64,000 nucleotides of DNA from Agaricus subrufescens (taxonomy: Eukaryota > Basidiomycota > Agaricomycetes > Agaricales > Agaricaceae), in the NCBI GenBank assembly GCA_029945375.1, contig CM057064.1, positions 496,001 through 560,000 on the forward strand. Direction: 5' to 3'. The translations under genes were made by a program, and so were the position numbers. Under the pieces are notes generated by a model. It was not told the DNA's origin and searched no databases. It saw only the letters and a program-made list of their open reading frames with translations. Position 1 is the stretch's first letter. Every line of letters begins with the position of its first letter. Shown here one piece after another: positions 20,942 to 31,084 of the stretch.

Positions 20942-23048
20942 ATTCCTTCCTTGACCTCTTACCACTACCTTCCTCTTTTGGAAGCCTCTGTGGTTTAGCT
21001 GCGCTAGTAGGGAATACAATTCATTATGCCTCCTAAATGTCACAATAAGTCTCAACAACCTCCTCTGGCAGGTACGCCTGCCCTGCCACGTTGCGAGACA
21101 TTGCAGGAATTTGCTGACAAGGACTGGGATTCTCCAGGCCCCGCCCCTCCTGTTCCTGAGCTTGAGCCCTCATTCTTTGTGGGCACCCTCTCTAATCCCA
21201 GCCAGACTTACGTTGGTGGCACCCCCTTCCAATCCGAGCAGCCTTCAGCCTCTCATCCTGGAAACTTACTTCCTCCTGCAGAGATTCTCTCTGCATTTGA
21301 CTCCGCTCCTTGGCATGAGTTGATGCAAGTCACTCAGTCCCTTCTTGGCAAATGGCCTGAACAGCCATCTCCGACCCCCTCCGCTATGCTGACCACTGAA
21401 TCCCCTGTGCGGATTCCAGTCGAGATCTCTCCGGACCCACCAGTTCTGGAAATTCCTTACACCAGAGATAATGTTCCTGGCCAGGAACTTTTCTTCTCCA
21501 CTTTAGAGGATTACACATCCTCTCTCACCTCAGCGGACAGCGACACCCCCAAGTTCCTGTCCATGATACTCACAAGCCTGCAAGTTTTACTACGGGACCG
21601 TGCTATCCTCGACCTCAAGTGTGACAGCGGTTTCACCATTGCCAACCTTCTCGATGGGCTTCCGCACTCTCAACGCATGGATTTTGCCCCACTCCCCCCT
21701 GGTACCACAGGTTTGGCACCTTGGCTGATCCCTAAACCTCATGTTAAGCGTGTCAAGACCACCCCTCCATCCCCTCCCAAGCAGAGTGCTCCAGCTAAGG
21801 CTGATCGTGCACCTGCTCCAATTCTCCAACATTGTCCACCTCCTTCAGAGGCTCCCGCCGTTTCTGTTGCCACACCCAAGCAACGTCGCCGTTGCCAGGG
21901 CAAACACACTGTACATGGCCCCTTGCGCCGTGGCATATCCATCCACATCCCTAGTGTGCTCAAGTTTCGAGCCACTATGATCACTTCCTCAATCTTGAAA
22001 GAGATCAATGACCTTATTGAGAAGAATCTACCAGAGTCCAATCTGGTACTCTTCTCCTCTCAGGATGAAGGGGGACCGGGGAAAGTATTCCTGGCTTCCA
22101 ACATTGTTCCTACAAGATCCGAAGCAGACTTCGTGCTCAAGCACATCAAGTCATGCTTCCCTATTCCTGAGGGTGCGAGGCCTATTTGCACATCTGCTAT
22201 CAAATCCACATCTTATCTCAAGGTGTTGGATATTCCTATTGTCGATCCCACATTGAAAGAATGGCTCGCCCCCACTACTGCTCAAATTCACGATGAGTTC
22301 AAGCTCTCTCAAGTCAGCTGTATGTTAGCTGAGTGGACCCACAACATCCATGTTATGCGGACTTCTCCCCACGCTGACTCATGCGTTGCATGGGTCAACA
22401 TTGTAGATTCGGTATCCGGTGCGAACACAAAGGCTCTCATTGGTAAGCATATTCAAGTGGCTGGCACCAATTGCAGGATTGCCAGTGCTCATCCTCACTC
22501 CAGTTCTGTCCTGTGCACTTGGTGCTACAGGTGGGGCCATCATCACTCCAAGTGCCACGTGAAGGTGTGCGCTGCCCTCTCTGTGGCGGTCCTCATCGGG
22601 AGGAGTCGCATCATCTCATGGTTCCAGCCACTTCAGTTGAGAACCAGCACTGCGTGAACTGTACTGTGTAAAAACGGGAAAAGCACAGTCACTCTGCCCT
22701 GGACAGGAAGAGTTGTCCGTTGTGGGCCCATCGTTTCGATAGGGAATGGCTTCATTGCCAATTTCCACCGAAGAAGATCTAACAGAGGTGTCGTGTATTT
22801 TTAACCACTTCTATCTTTCATTTTCACCTCTCACCGTCTTGTAAGTATCAATTTGGACTCTCTTTTATGCGTACTACTTTGATTCTATGGAACTTTCTTT
22901 AGTTTATGTATGCAGTTTATCCTTACACTAGTTATCACCCTGGTGTAGGGCTGGCAGGTGATGTAAAGCCGGGGGAACGCGTTATGGCACCCCACGTACG
23001 AGGCCGGTTTTGAAATAAACCCCGTTGATTACAAAAAAAAAAAAAAAA
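20942..23048 (+). mobile_element. C2: ORF1-only LINE-like element (family C)
   Basis: 2.1 kb with perfect 15-bp target duplications and a poly(A) tail at 23031-23049. The head CCTTCCTTGACCTCTTACC starts at ~20945. One ORF is followed by a 3' UTR (22783-23030) containing GGGGGAACGCGTTATGGCACCCC, GAAATAAA and CGTTGATTAC. It is a second copy of the same family as C1, in the opposite orientation. Confidence 0.9.
21026..22782 (+). pseudogene. C2 ORF1-like protein, frameshifted
   Basis: ATG 21026 (MPPKCHNKSQQPPLAGTPALP). It is collinear with the intact 586-codon C1 protein through HTVHGPLRRGISIHIPSVLK, FVLKHIKSCFPIPEG, TSYLKVLDIPIVDP, MRTSPHADSCVAWVNIVDSVSG and CTWCYRWGHHHSKC. A one-base loss near 22564 then shifts the frame; the correct continuation (VRCPLCGGPHREESHHL, CVNCTV) is in frame +1. 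A TAA near 22669 replaces a TCG of C1. The ancestral stop would be at about 22780-22782 (FPPKKI). Confidence 0.85.
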
Positions 23049-23124
23049 ATTAACCAGTCACTCTAATAGCATGACTTAACTGAATGTTTGGGGAATTCTA
23101 ACACACCCCCTTGATCCAAGCAGT

Positions 23125-24172
23125 CTAGTGTGCAAGTTCCAATAGTGGGACAGCAAAATTGATCACCTTTGGTGCTACAGCCTTGGTCAGAATGTCAGCC
23201 ACTTGCTGATCAGTTGAAACATAGAGTGGATCGATGATTCCTTCTTCTACAGCCTCCCAGAGCCAGTAGAACCGCAGATCCAGGTGTTTCATGCACCTGT
23301 GGTGCTCAGGATTCTTTGCCACACTGATTCCAGACTTGTTATCAACAAATAAAGTTGAAGCAAGTGTCTGGGGGTAGCCAAACTCGCTGAGAATGTTCCT
23401 GGTCCACTTGATCTCCTTTCCAGCCTCAACAGCAGCCACAAACTCGGCCTCAGTGCTCGAGAGAGTCACAAAGGGCTGACGCTTTGAGGACCAGCCCACA
23501 GCAGCACCAGAGACAATGGTCACATATCCACCTGTAGCTCGACCTGTGGCCTTGCAGCCACCGTGAGAGGCATCGGAATAGGTGGTAAACAGTTCTCCAG
23601 AGTCACCACCTCTGTAGACGAGCTGGTAGTGCAGGGTGCCCTTCAAATAGCAAAGTAAATGCTTCACTGCAAGCCAATGGGCAGGAGCAGGGTTATGATT
23701 GAATCTCCCAAGATAAAAGACAGCATAGGCAATGTCGGGACGAGTCATGGTGGCCAGATACTGCAGGGCACCTATAGCAGAGAGATAAGGAACTGACTTC
23801 ATCTCAGCCTGCTCCTCGAGAGAGGGCACAATGTCAGAGAGCTCAGAACCTGGTGCAAGTGGGGTGGAAAGGGAGTTGGAATCATCCATATGGAATCATT
23901 CTAGCAGCTCCTTGATGTAGTGCTCTTGTGAGAGCGAAATGGTGCGCTTAGAATGGTCCTGCTTCACCTGAATACCCAGTAGCAGAGTGGTAGACCCGAG
24001 ATCTCGCAGTTTGAAGTGGCTAGACAGCTCAGAGACAGCAGCAGAGACAGCAGAATCGCTTTTAGACACCAGAGTGATATCATCAATGAAGACAGGCACT
24101 ATGACCTTGATGTCTCCCTTGGAATAAATGTAGATAGAGTTGTCGGAGCGAAGTCTGGAGTAGCCAATACCC
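23125..24172 (-). pseudogene. Copia-Z RNase H and C-terminal RT
   Basis: Copia RT C-terminal half with catalytic box VPVFIDDITLVSKS (FIDD in place of YVDD), thumb, then a complete RNase H: TYSDASHGG (Asp), SSTEAEF (Glu), LFVDNKSG (Asp), VADILTK (Asp). It ends at 23125 with VPLLELAH, right before the polypurine tract. RNase H degrades genomic RNA during cDNA synthesis. One nonsense codon lies at 23896-23898, reading GAA TGA TTC (probably CGA to TGA). D2 is inserted within the RT at 24173, and the upstream part continues at 28632. Confidence 0.9.
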
Positions 24173-24435
24173 TTTTTTTTTTTTTTTGTAATCAATGGGA
24201 TTTATTTCAAAATCGACCTCATACATGGGATGCCATAACACGTTTCCCTGCCTTTCAACCCTCGGCAGCGTATATTAAGCCCTAAACAACATGCACTTTC
24301 CTTTGTTCTCGTATCCGCGGGATGAGGTCAACCGCTCGACATAAATAAAAAACTAACCATAAAGGCTGTAGAAAAGAAAAGAAAGACTACGAAAGGCCAT
24401 CATAATGCTGAATAAAAGAAACTCCTACCCAGCCT

Positions 24436-26257
24436 CTAAACGCGAGGGAACTGACGGTGAAGCCAATTCCTGTCGAACCTATGTTTCCAAATTGGACACG
24501 AAGTGTCCGTTGCGGAATGATTTACCTTGTGGAATGATTTACCTTAGCGCACTTGGAAGCGACGCAATTGACACAGCAATGTTGATCAACTTGTTTAGGG
24601 TTGACCAACGTAGAGTGATTGTGTTCAGTGTGAGGACCGCCACATAGAGCACAGCGGACGCCTTGTCGGCGACACTGATTAGCATGGTGGCCCCATCAAT
24701 GACAACGTTGGCATCGGATGGAGCCGGAATGGGGACAAGTGCCCTAAATGTGGCACAAGGTTCCAGAGATGGAAACCTTCTGGCCAATAAATGTACAAGT
24801 GTTGATGCCCGTGGTGGTGTCAGAGATATCGATCCATGTGATGCACGAATCAGAATGAGCAGAAGTCCACATGATATGGACTTGATGTTGGATAAGCATC
24901 CCTAATTGGGCATGAGGAGAGGCTGCGATAGCATCAAGAAGATGCTTGTGCATGAGATTGACCCAGTCATTCTTGGACATAGATTGGGGAATTGGGACGT
25001 CCACGATCTTCAGGAAGGAGGTCGAGGTGGCCGGTGTGGATTGGATTGGCTGAGGCAAGCCTGTAGGGAGGAGGCGGCGAATGTGTTTGAGCACGAAGGC
25101 CAACTTGGAGGAAGTAGGGACAGTGGTGGTAGCCAAGAATATCTTGCCATTGCTACCCGGTTCAGCATGAGTAATCAGTATCTTGGAAGAACCAAGATCC
25201 AATCCGATAAGTTTGTTGATCTCTGCAATAAGAGATAAAGAGATGTCGGCTGCGGATTTGTTAGATCTGGCCAGTGGAGTAAGGATAATGCCACGGTGCA
25301 AAGCACCATGGACAGTGTGGCGGGAGTTGTGCTTCGACCTAGGCTTGGGCGCAATACGAGAGATGGGGGGAGCGGCCTTGGGTGGGGGGCGTTCCTTGAC
25401 TTCGGCGACCACTGGTTCTGCAATGACCTCCATTGCTGGAGGCGGAGCACTTGGTGGGGCTGGGGTAGAGGGCAGAGCGGGAGTAGCCAGGCCAGAATGT
25501 GGCTTCTTCCTAGGAGGTGAGACATCTCCAGGAATGGTTACCTGGGGTTGAGTGGGGGCAGGAGGTGGGTCAGCTATATTTAGCTTTTTGACGAGTAAGT
25601 CGAGCGCAGCGCGCATAGAATGCCCGTTGGGCAAGATGGTATGGTGGTGATGAGTGAGTTGATGCATTCAAAGGCAAACCTGCCCATGAATTCACAATGT
25701 CTGTAATAAGAACGATTGTCCTTAAGCCAATCAAGGACCTCCAGAGGGCTGATGACCAACTGGGGAGCCTTGGGGACCGGGGTGGCAGAGCGCACTGACT
25801 GCTGCTCCATGCCAGATTCTTCGTCCCAATTCTCCAGGGGGCCAGAGGCAGAGGGGGAAGGGGAGGGGGAGGGTGGAGGGGCAGCGCTGGAAGATCCAGA
25901 CGCTGTCGGTTGCACTGGGAGGGATGGAAATGGCTGGCGGACAGGGAATCCCATCAATTGGGCGATTGAGTGGGCATTGGCCCAACTCTTGATATCTTCG
26001 AAGAGGTCGTCGGTGAGGTACTCAGCAAACTCTGGATAGATCTTGAGGATGGTCTCCTTCGGGAGGTGAGGAGAGGGTTTGGGTTTGGGTATGTGCTGGG
26101 GGATGTCCTTGCCATACTCGTATGCAATAGTTGCTGGATTGGGAGAACCCTCGGGAAGTCGGGGGTTTTTGCTATGCATCAACTCCTCAGCAGCGTCCCA
26201 GATGGACTGGGGCATGCCAGGAGGCTTGGATGGTCGTTTAGATTGCTTGGGAGGCAT
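24436..26257 (-). pseudogene. D2 ORF1-like protein, broken
   Basis: ATG 26257 (MPPKQSKRPSKPPGMPQSIW). The first frame runs to a frameshift near 25620-25670 after FAFECINSLITT. The second frame (from about 25660) carries a Pro-rich linker, HTVHGALHRGIILTPLARS, FVLKHIRRLLPTG, TSTSFLKIVDVPIP and IMWTSAHSDSCITWIDISDTTTG to a stop at 24744. Beyond it, more disrupted frames hold the zinc-knuckle and the FDRNWLHRQFP end, stop near 24436. Its D-family partners are D1 and D3. Confidence 0.8.
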
Positions 26258-26275
26258 ATTGGACGATGAAACATT

Positions 26276-26316
26276 GCTTCTTGACCTCTTACCACTACCT
26301 TCCTCTTTTGGAAGCC
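26276..26316 (+). promoter_or_regulatory. Conserved 5' head of the LINE/ORF1-only/G superfamily (D3 copy as type)
   Basis: GCTTCTTGACCTCTTACCAC, then TACCTTCC, then a small potential hairpin CTTCC-tctttt-GGAAG. Equivalent heads lie at 2541, 17485, 20945 and 41556 (plus), and ending near 14070, 15277, 28615, 34693, 37320, 41213, 51770, 53391 and 60839 (minus). It always marks the 5' end of a transcript-derived insertion, so it probably carries the transcription start or an RNA signal (inference). Confidence 0.7.
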
Positions 26317-26355
26317 TCAGTGCTAGAGCCTAGAAGTAGTTTACAAGCCATTGAT

Positions 26356-28278
26356 ATGCCTCCTAAGCATTCAAAACAGCCCACTTGACAGTTGTTGAGT
26401 TCCAGCAATGTGCCACAAGAGATTTGGGATCGCGCTGAAGCTCTTATGCGCTCTAAAAACCCCCGCCTCCCAGCAGGCACTCCCAATCCTGCCAAGATCG
26501 CGTTCAGTTCGAACCCCTTCTCCCCAATCACTGCTCCCCCTCACCTTCCAAAGGAGAGCATCCTCAAGGTCTATCCCGAGTTTGCTGACTACCTGGATGA
26601 CAAGCTCTTCGAAGAAATCAAGGACTGGGCTGAAGCCCACTCTATCGCTCAATCGATGGGATTCGATGTGCGCCAGCCATTCCCCTCCCTCCCTGTTCAA
26701 CCAGCTGCAACTGGATCTTCCAGTGCGGCTGCGCCTCCTCCCCCCCCTTCCCCATCCTCTACGGCCCCCCCGGAGAATTGGGACGAAGAAACTAGCTTGG
26801 AGCAGCAGACAGTGCGCTCAGCTACCCTGGTCCCCGCCCTGGTCCCTGCACCTCCGCCGGCCATTGGCCCAGCAGACGTGCTCTTCTGGCTCTCTAACAA
26901 TAGGGAGATTTACAAGGACAGGGAGTTCATGGGCTATTTCGCCTTTGAAGCTCTCAACTCTTTGCTTGTTGCTGCCCAGCATGGCGAGCACAAACGCACG
27001 GTCCTCTCCAACGGCATGTCCATGTCCGCGGGGATAGACCGACTTATTCTTAGGGCACAACCGCCTGAGAAGAAACTCAAGATCGTTACCCCCAGTGAGG
27101 CATCTCCCCCCTGTAAGAAACCCCGTTCTGGGGCTGCTACGCCAGCTCCGCCGACCACCCCAGTTGTACCGAGTGCCCCACCTCCAGCGATGGAGGTCAT
27201 TGATGCACCAGTATCTTCTGAGGTCCCAGTCCTCTCCAAGCCCGCCAAACCCAAGGCGGCACCACCTGTATCGCGTGCTCCTGCTACACCTTGGGCTCCA
27301 CCTCGGGGAATGAGGCTGAAGCATGCTCGCCACACTGTCCACGGCACTTCGCGCCGTGGTATCACCATTACTCCACCGGCCAGATCTTCTATATCCGTCC
27401 GCAACTTTACTCCGGGCCTTATCAATAAGGTCAATCAGCTTATCTGGTCGGATCTTGGTTCATCCAAGTTATTGATCATTCATTCCGAATCAGGTGTCAG
27501 AATAAGATTTTCCTCTCTACCGACATCGTCCCCACTGTCTCTGAGACAGCGTTTGTGCTCAAACACATTCACTGTCTCATCCCTACTGGATCACCAGATG
27601 TGGTTATCCAATCAGACAAAGCAACGTCGACGAGCTATCTCAAGATCGTTGATATTCCCATTTCCCCGACCCTTCCTCGTTCGGATTGGGTCAGCACCAC
27701 TCGAGGTTTCCTGCTCACGGCTATCTCGCACTCTACCACGGCCCGTCTCGGCCCTCTCACCCGCAATCAAGTCCGTCTCATGTGGACCTCTCCTAAAGCT
27801 GACTCATGCGTTGCATGGGTCAACATTCATGATTCCACAGCGGGCTCTAATGCTCGCGACCTCATTGGCTCGGTCATCTCGGTCTCTGGGGTGAACTGCC
27901 GCATCCAAGGCACAAAGCCACATTCTGGTTCCGTCCGCTGTACTCACCTCGGTCATCTCAGTCTCCAGGGCGAACTGCCGCATCCAAGGCGCAAAGCCAC
28001 ATTCCGGTTCCGTCCGCTGCACTCGCTGCCAGCGGTGGGGCCATCATGCCAACCAGTGCCGCCGTCAAGGTGTGCGCTGCCCTCTCTGCGGTGGGCCTCA
28101 TCTTGAGGCCAACCATCACTTAATGGTCGGCGATAAACTCGTTGATCAAAAGAAATGCGTCAATTGTGTTGCTTCCAAGCACACAAAGACAGATCATGCC
28201 GCTATGGACCGGTCTTGTCTGTTCTGGTGCAATCGATTCGATAGAAATTGGCTTCACTGCCAATTTCCTTGTTCCTAA
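26356..28278 (+). pseudogene. D3 ORF1-like zinc-knuckle protein, broken
   Basis: ATG 26356 (MPPKHSKQPT), with a TGA at codon 11 (26386; CGA in D1). The frame then stays open to about 27495: WDRAEALMRSKNPRLPAGTP, LPKESILKVYPEFADYLDDK, Ala/Pro-rich linkers, HTVHGTSRRGITITPPARS. A deletion near 27495 shifts it into TSTSYLKIVDIPI and LMWTSPKADSCVAWVNIHDS. A 79-bp tandem duplication (27870-27948, 27949-28027) over the first knuckle shifts it again. The last frame has CPLCGGPHLEANHH, CVNCVASKHTK and FDRNWLHCQFPCS to the stop at 28278. Confidence 0.85.
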
Positions 28279-28631
28279 AGCGTAGGCTCGATTGTTTTCT
28301 TTTCTATGCACCGCGACGGCCTTTATGTAGTTCTATTCTCTACTGGTCTGATTGTTTTGTTTATTTTATGTCGAGCGCTTGACCTAGTCACGTGGATATG
28401 AGAACACAGGTTAGTGCATGTTGTCTGGAGCTTAATGTACACTGCCGAGGGTTGAAAGGCGGGGATACGCGTTATGGCATCCCATGTACGAGGTCGATTT
28501 TGAAATAAATCCCACTGATTACAAAAAAAAAAAAATTGGACGATGAATACTACTTCTATGCTACGACCACTGAGACTTCCAAAAGAGGAAGGTAGTGGTA
28601 ACAGGTCAAGAAGCGTTTGTAGCCAATACCC

Positions 28632-31084
28632 TCTAGGACACTTCTGAGCTTCTTGCTCCATTGTCTGGCAGCCTGCTTAAGGCCATAGAGCAATTTTTGG
28701 AGCCTGAAGACCATGTTAGGTCCCCCAGTGTGGTAGCCTTCTGGTTGTCTCATGTAGATCTCCTCTTCAAGTTCCGCATAGGTAAAGGCAGAAGAGATGT
28801 TGACGGAGCGCATTTTGAAGCCTTCTCTTGCAGCTAAGGCTACAATAAGGTGCAGGGAGGCAGGGTGAAATGTAGGAGCAAAAACCTCGGTGTAATCAAA
28901 GCCAGGACACTGTGAGAAGCCTTTAGCAACAAGGCGAGCCCTATAGTGCTCAATTGAGCCGTCAGCATGCCTTTTAACCTTGAATACCCATCCAGAGTTG
29001 ACTACCTTCTTTCCAGGAGGCAAATCAACGAGTTCCCAGGTCCTGTTGGCCTCCAGATTGAAAATCTCGGTGTTACAAGCGTCCTGCCAGTGAGAGCGGT
29101 CAGGGGACTGCATAGCCAGCCTGTAGGAGCAAGGATCCGCATTAGAAACCGCTCCAGCAAACTCTACATCACAGAAGTCACTGTCAACCAAAAAAGCGGC
29201 CTCCTCTTCGAGTTCTGGGTTGTCTCCAGGTAGGTCGATGTTTTTGACCCTCCACCACTCACCAGGGGGTCGTCTAACTCGATTGGTGCGCCTAGGGACT
29301 CGTGGAGGCTCAGCAGGCACAGGAGCAGTCGGAGGAGTGACAGGGAGCGGTGCAGGAGGTTGTGGAGGCGTTCTAGGTAGAGAGGGAGCAACAGGAGATG
29401 CAGGAGCGATCACAGGAGGTGCAGGAGCGATCACAGGAGCTTCAGGAGCATTCTGAGGTACTTTAGGCTCTTCAGGAGGAATATCACTTGCAGGAGTCGA
29501 ACTAGGCAGCGGAGACGGTGCAGGGAGAGGCCAGATACCACCCCCTTCATCCTGGAGAGGTGGGAAGTCGAAATGCGACGAGGGGAGCGCTGGAGAGGGC
29601 TCTGAAGCGATAGGAGTCTCAGGAGAGCTGGGAGGGCCAGCAAATGAAGGAATAGCATCGAGTTGGGCTCTAGAAGTGCCAGGGAAGTACCTTTCATCGA
29701 ATTCTACCCTCTCAGAGATGATTGAACGCTTGGTGACTGGGTTATAGAACTTCCAGCCCTTGTAGCCAGTAGGATAGCCTATGAAAACACATTTTTCATA
29801 GTGAGGCTGAAGAGAATTGCATTTATCTCACTGTATATGGACATAGGCAGTGCACCCCCATACTCGGAGGTGGGAGACGTCGGGTTTTCACTTATAGAAC
29901 GCTTGGAAGGGTGTAGAACCAGGGAGAGATGACGTAGGAAGCCTATTCCACACATGCACCATAGAAGAGATGCATTCACCCCAGAAGCTCGGGGGCAATT
30001 TCGACTCAGAGAGCATTGCAGTGATCCTTTCCCCCATAGTTCTGTTAGCCCTTTCAGCTAGACCGTTCTGCTGAGGCCTGTTGTGAGTAGAATGCCTCCT
30101 GTCGATGCCACACTGCTCTGTGAAGGCCAGGAATGCTTTAGACATGTATTCACCACCTTTATCATCCTGTAGAGCGCGCATTTTCACTCCTAGTTGGTTT
30201 TCAGCCCAAGATTTATAGATTTTGAATGCTTCAAAGGCCTCTGACTTGCTTTTCAGCAGATATACAGCTCGGAAACGCGTTGCATCGTCTATAAACGTTA
30301 TCCAGTACTTGTAGCCTGAGTGGGAAGCGACTGGGAGCGGTCCATGAAGGTCTGAGTGCACTAGCTCAAGTGGAGATTGATTATGGCTGGTAGAGGACGG
30401 GAAAGGAAGTGAATGCATCTTGCCAGCAAGGCAGGGCTCACATATGGGGTCAGGGGACGCTTTAGAGTCGAGTTTGAGGCCTGTAACAAGCTCCTTGTTC
30501 ACCATAGACCTCACATCAGCATAATTGTGATGGATAAAGCGACGATGCCATAGGGAGAGGTCACAGGGAAGTGTAGAGACCAAAAATGCGGTCTCAGAGG
30601 TGATAGTTGAGCCATCTAGCTCAGCAGAGTTGTTAGGGTGGATGGTGGCCATGAAAAGCGTTGTTCCCTTGCAGCAGAAGGCCATAGAATGAGCAGAAAT
30701 TGTGATAATGAAATTCTTGTGCTGTGCAAGGTATAGACAAGACAGCAAGTTGCTCTGGAGAGCAGGAACATGCAAGACTCTAGTAAACTCGACTGCTCTA
30801 GCCACCTTTCTGCTCAAAACTGGTTCAAAGACCACAGACCCCACCCCAGCAGAGTAGACAACTGAATTATCAGCCAAGCGAATGGGAATGCAATGGGGGG
30901 AGTAGGATTTGAACCAATGCTTGTGGGGGGTCATATGAGAAGTGGCCCCTGTATCTGCAAGCCAGTGGAAGTCAGCATCAAGCTGCAGGGGGGCAGAAAG
31001 TGAAGGGGAAGAGGTAGGGGAGGGAGCACTTGCATTTCCAGCAAATTCTCGCACTCTCTGCACTTTTTTGGCACCAGGAGTCGA
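28632..31084 (-). pseudogene. Copia-Z protease, integrase and N-terminal RT
   Basis: Copia pol collinear from protease (LADTGATSHM) through GAG-pre-integrase (LWHRRFIHHNYADVRSM; CEPCLAGKMHSLPF), integrase (HSDLHGPLPV, LQDDKGGEYMSKAF, QQNGLAERANRT), linker and RT (GWVFKVKRHADGSIEHYRARL, FDYTEVFAPTFHPASLHLIV, KLLYGLKQAARQWSKKLR). The reading frame is preserved, but TGA at 29888-29890 and another near 29838 replace CGA codons that survive in Copia-U. An 18-nt repeat (AGCGATCACAGGAG unit) lengthens the linker relative to Copia-U. The right boundary at 31084 is the junction with LINE F. Confidence 0.92.

Larger units (their letters stand above)
20658..23103 (-). repeat. Copia-Z 3' LTR, split by C2
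   Basis: The LTR lies at ~20658-20941 and 23064-23103, minus orientation. The first ~5 bases of its left end (expected TGTTG) are lost or altered. It carries the extra CATGACTTAA stretch also present in the LTR at 38576-38902 and absent from the other LTRs, which ties the two ends into one element. It is interrupted by C2 with duplication ATTAACCAGTCACTC (20927-20941, 23049-23063). Confidence 0.88.
26271..28534 (+). mobile_element. D3: ORF1-only LINE-like element inside D2
   Basis: 2.26 kb, inserted head-to-head in the 5' UTR of its own relative D2, with duplication ATTGGACGATGAA (26258-26270, 28535-28547). The 5' head GCTTCTTGACCTCTTACCAC begins at 26276. The 3' UTR 28279-28521 has TCGAGCGCTTGACCTAGTC, ACGCGTTATGGCATCCC, GAAATAAATCCCACTGATTAC and poly(A). 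Confidence 0.92.
24173..28618 (-). mobile_element. D2: ORF1-only LINE-like element, host of D3
   Basis: The minus element lies at 24173-26270 plus 28548-28618 (about 2.17 kb), in Copia-Z RT with duplication GTAGCCAATACCC (24160-24172, 28619-28631). The poly(A) tail is the T run from 24173. The 3' UTR 24188-24435 has GTTATGGCATCCC, GAAATAAATCCCATTGATTAC and a GGTTGACCTCATCCC-type block. The 5' head lies at 28568-28615. D3 interrupts the 5' UTR. Confidence 0.9.
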
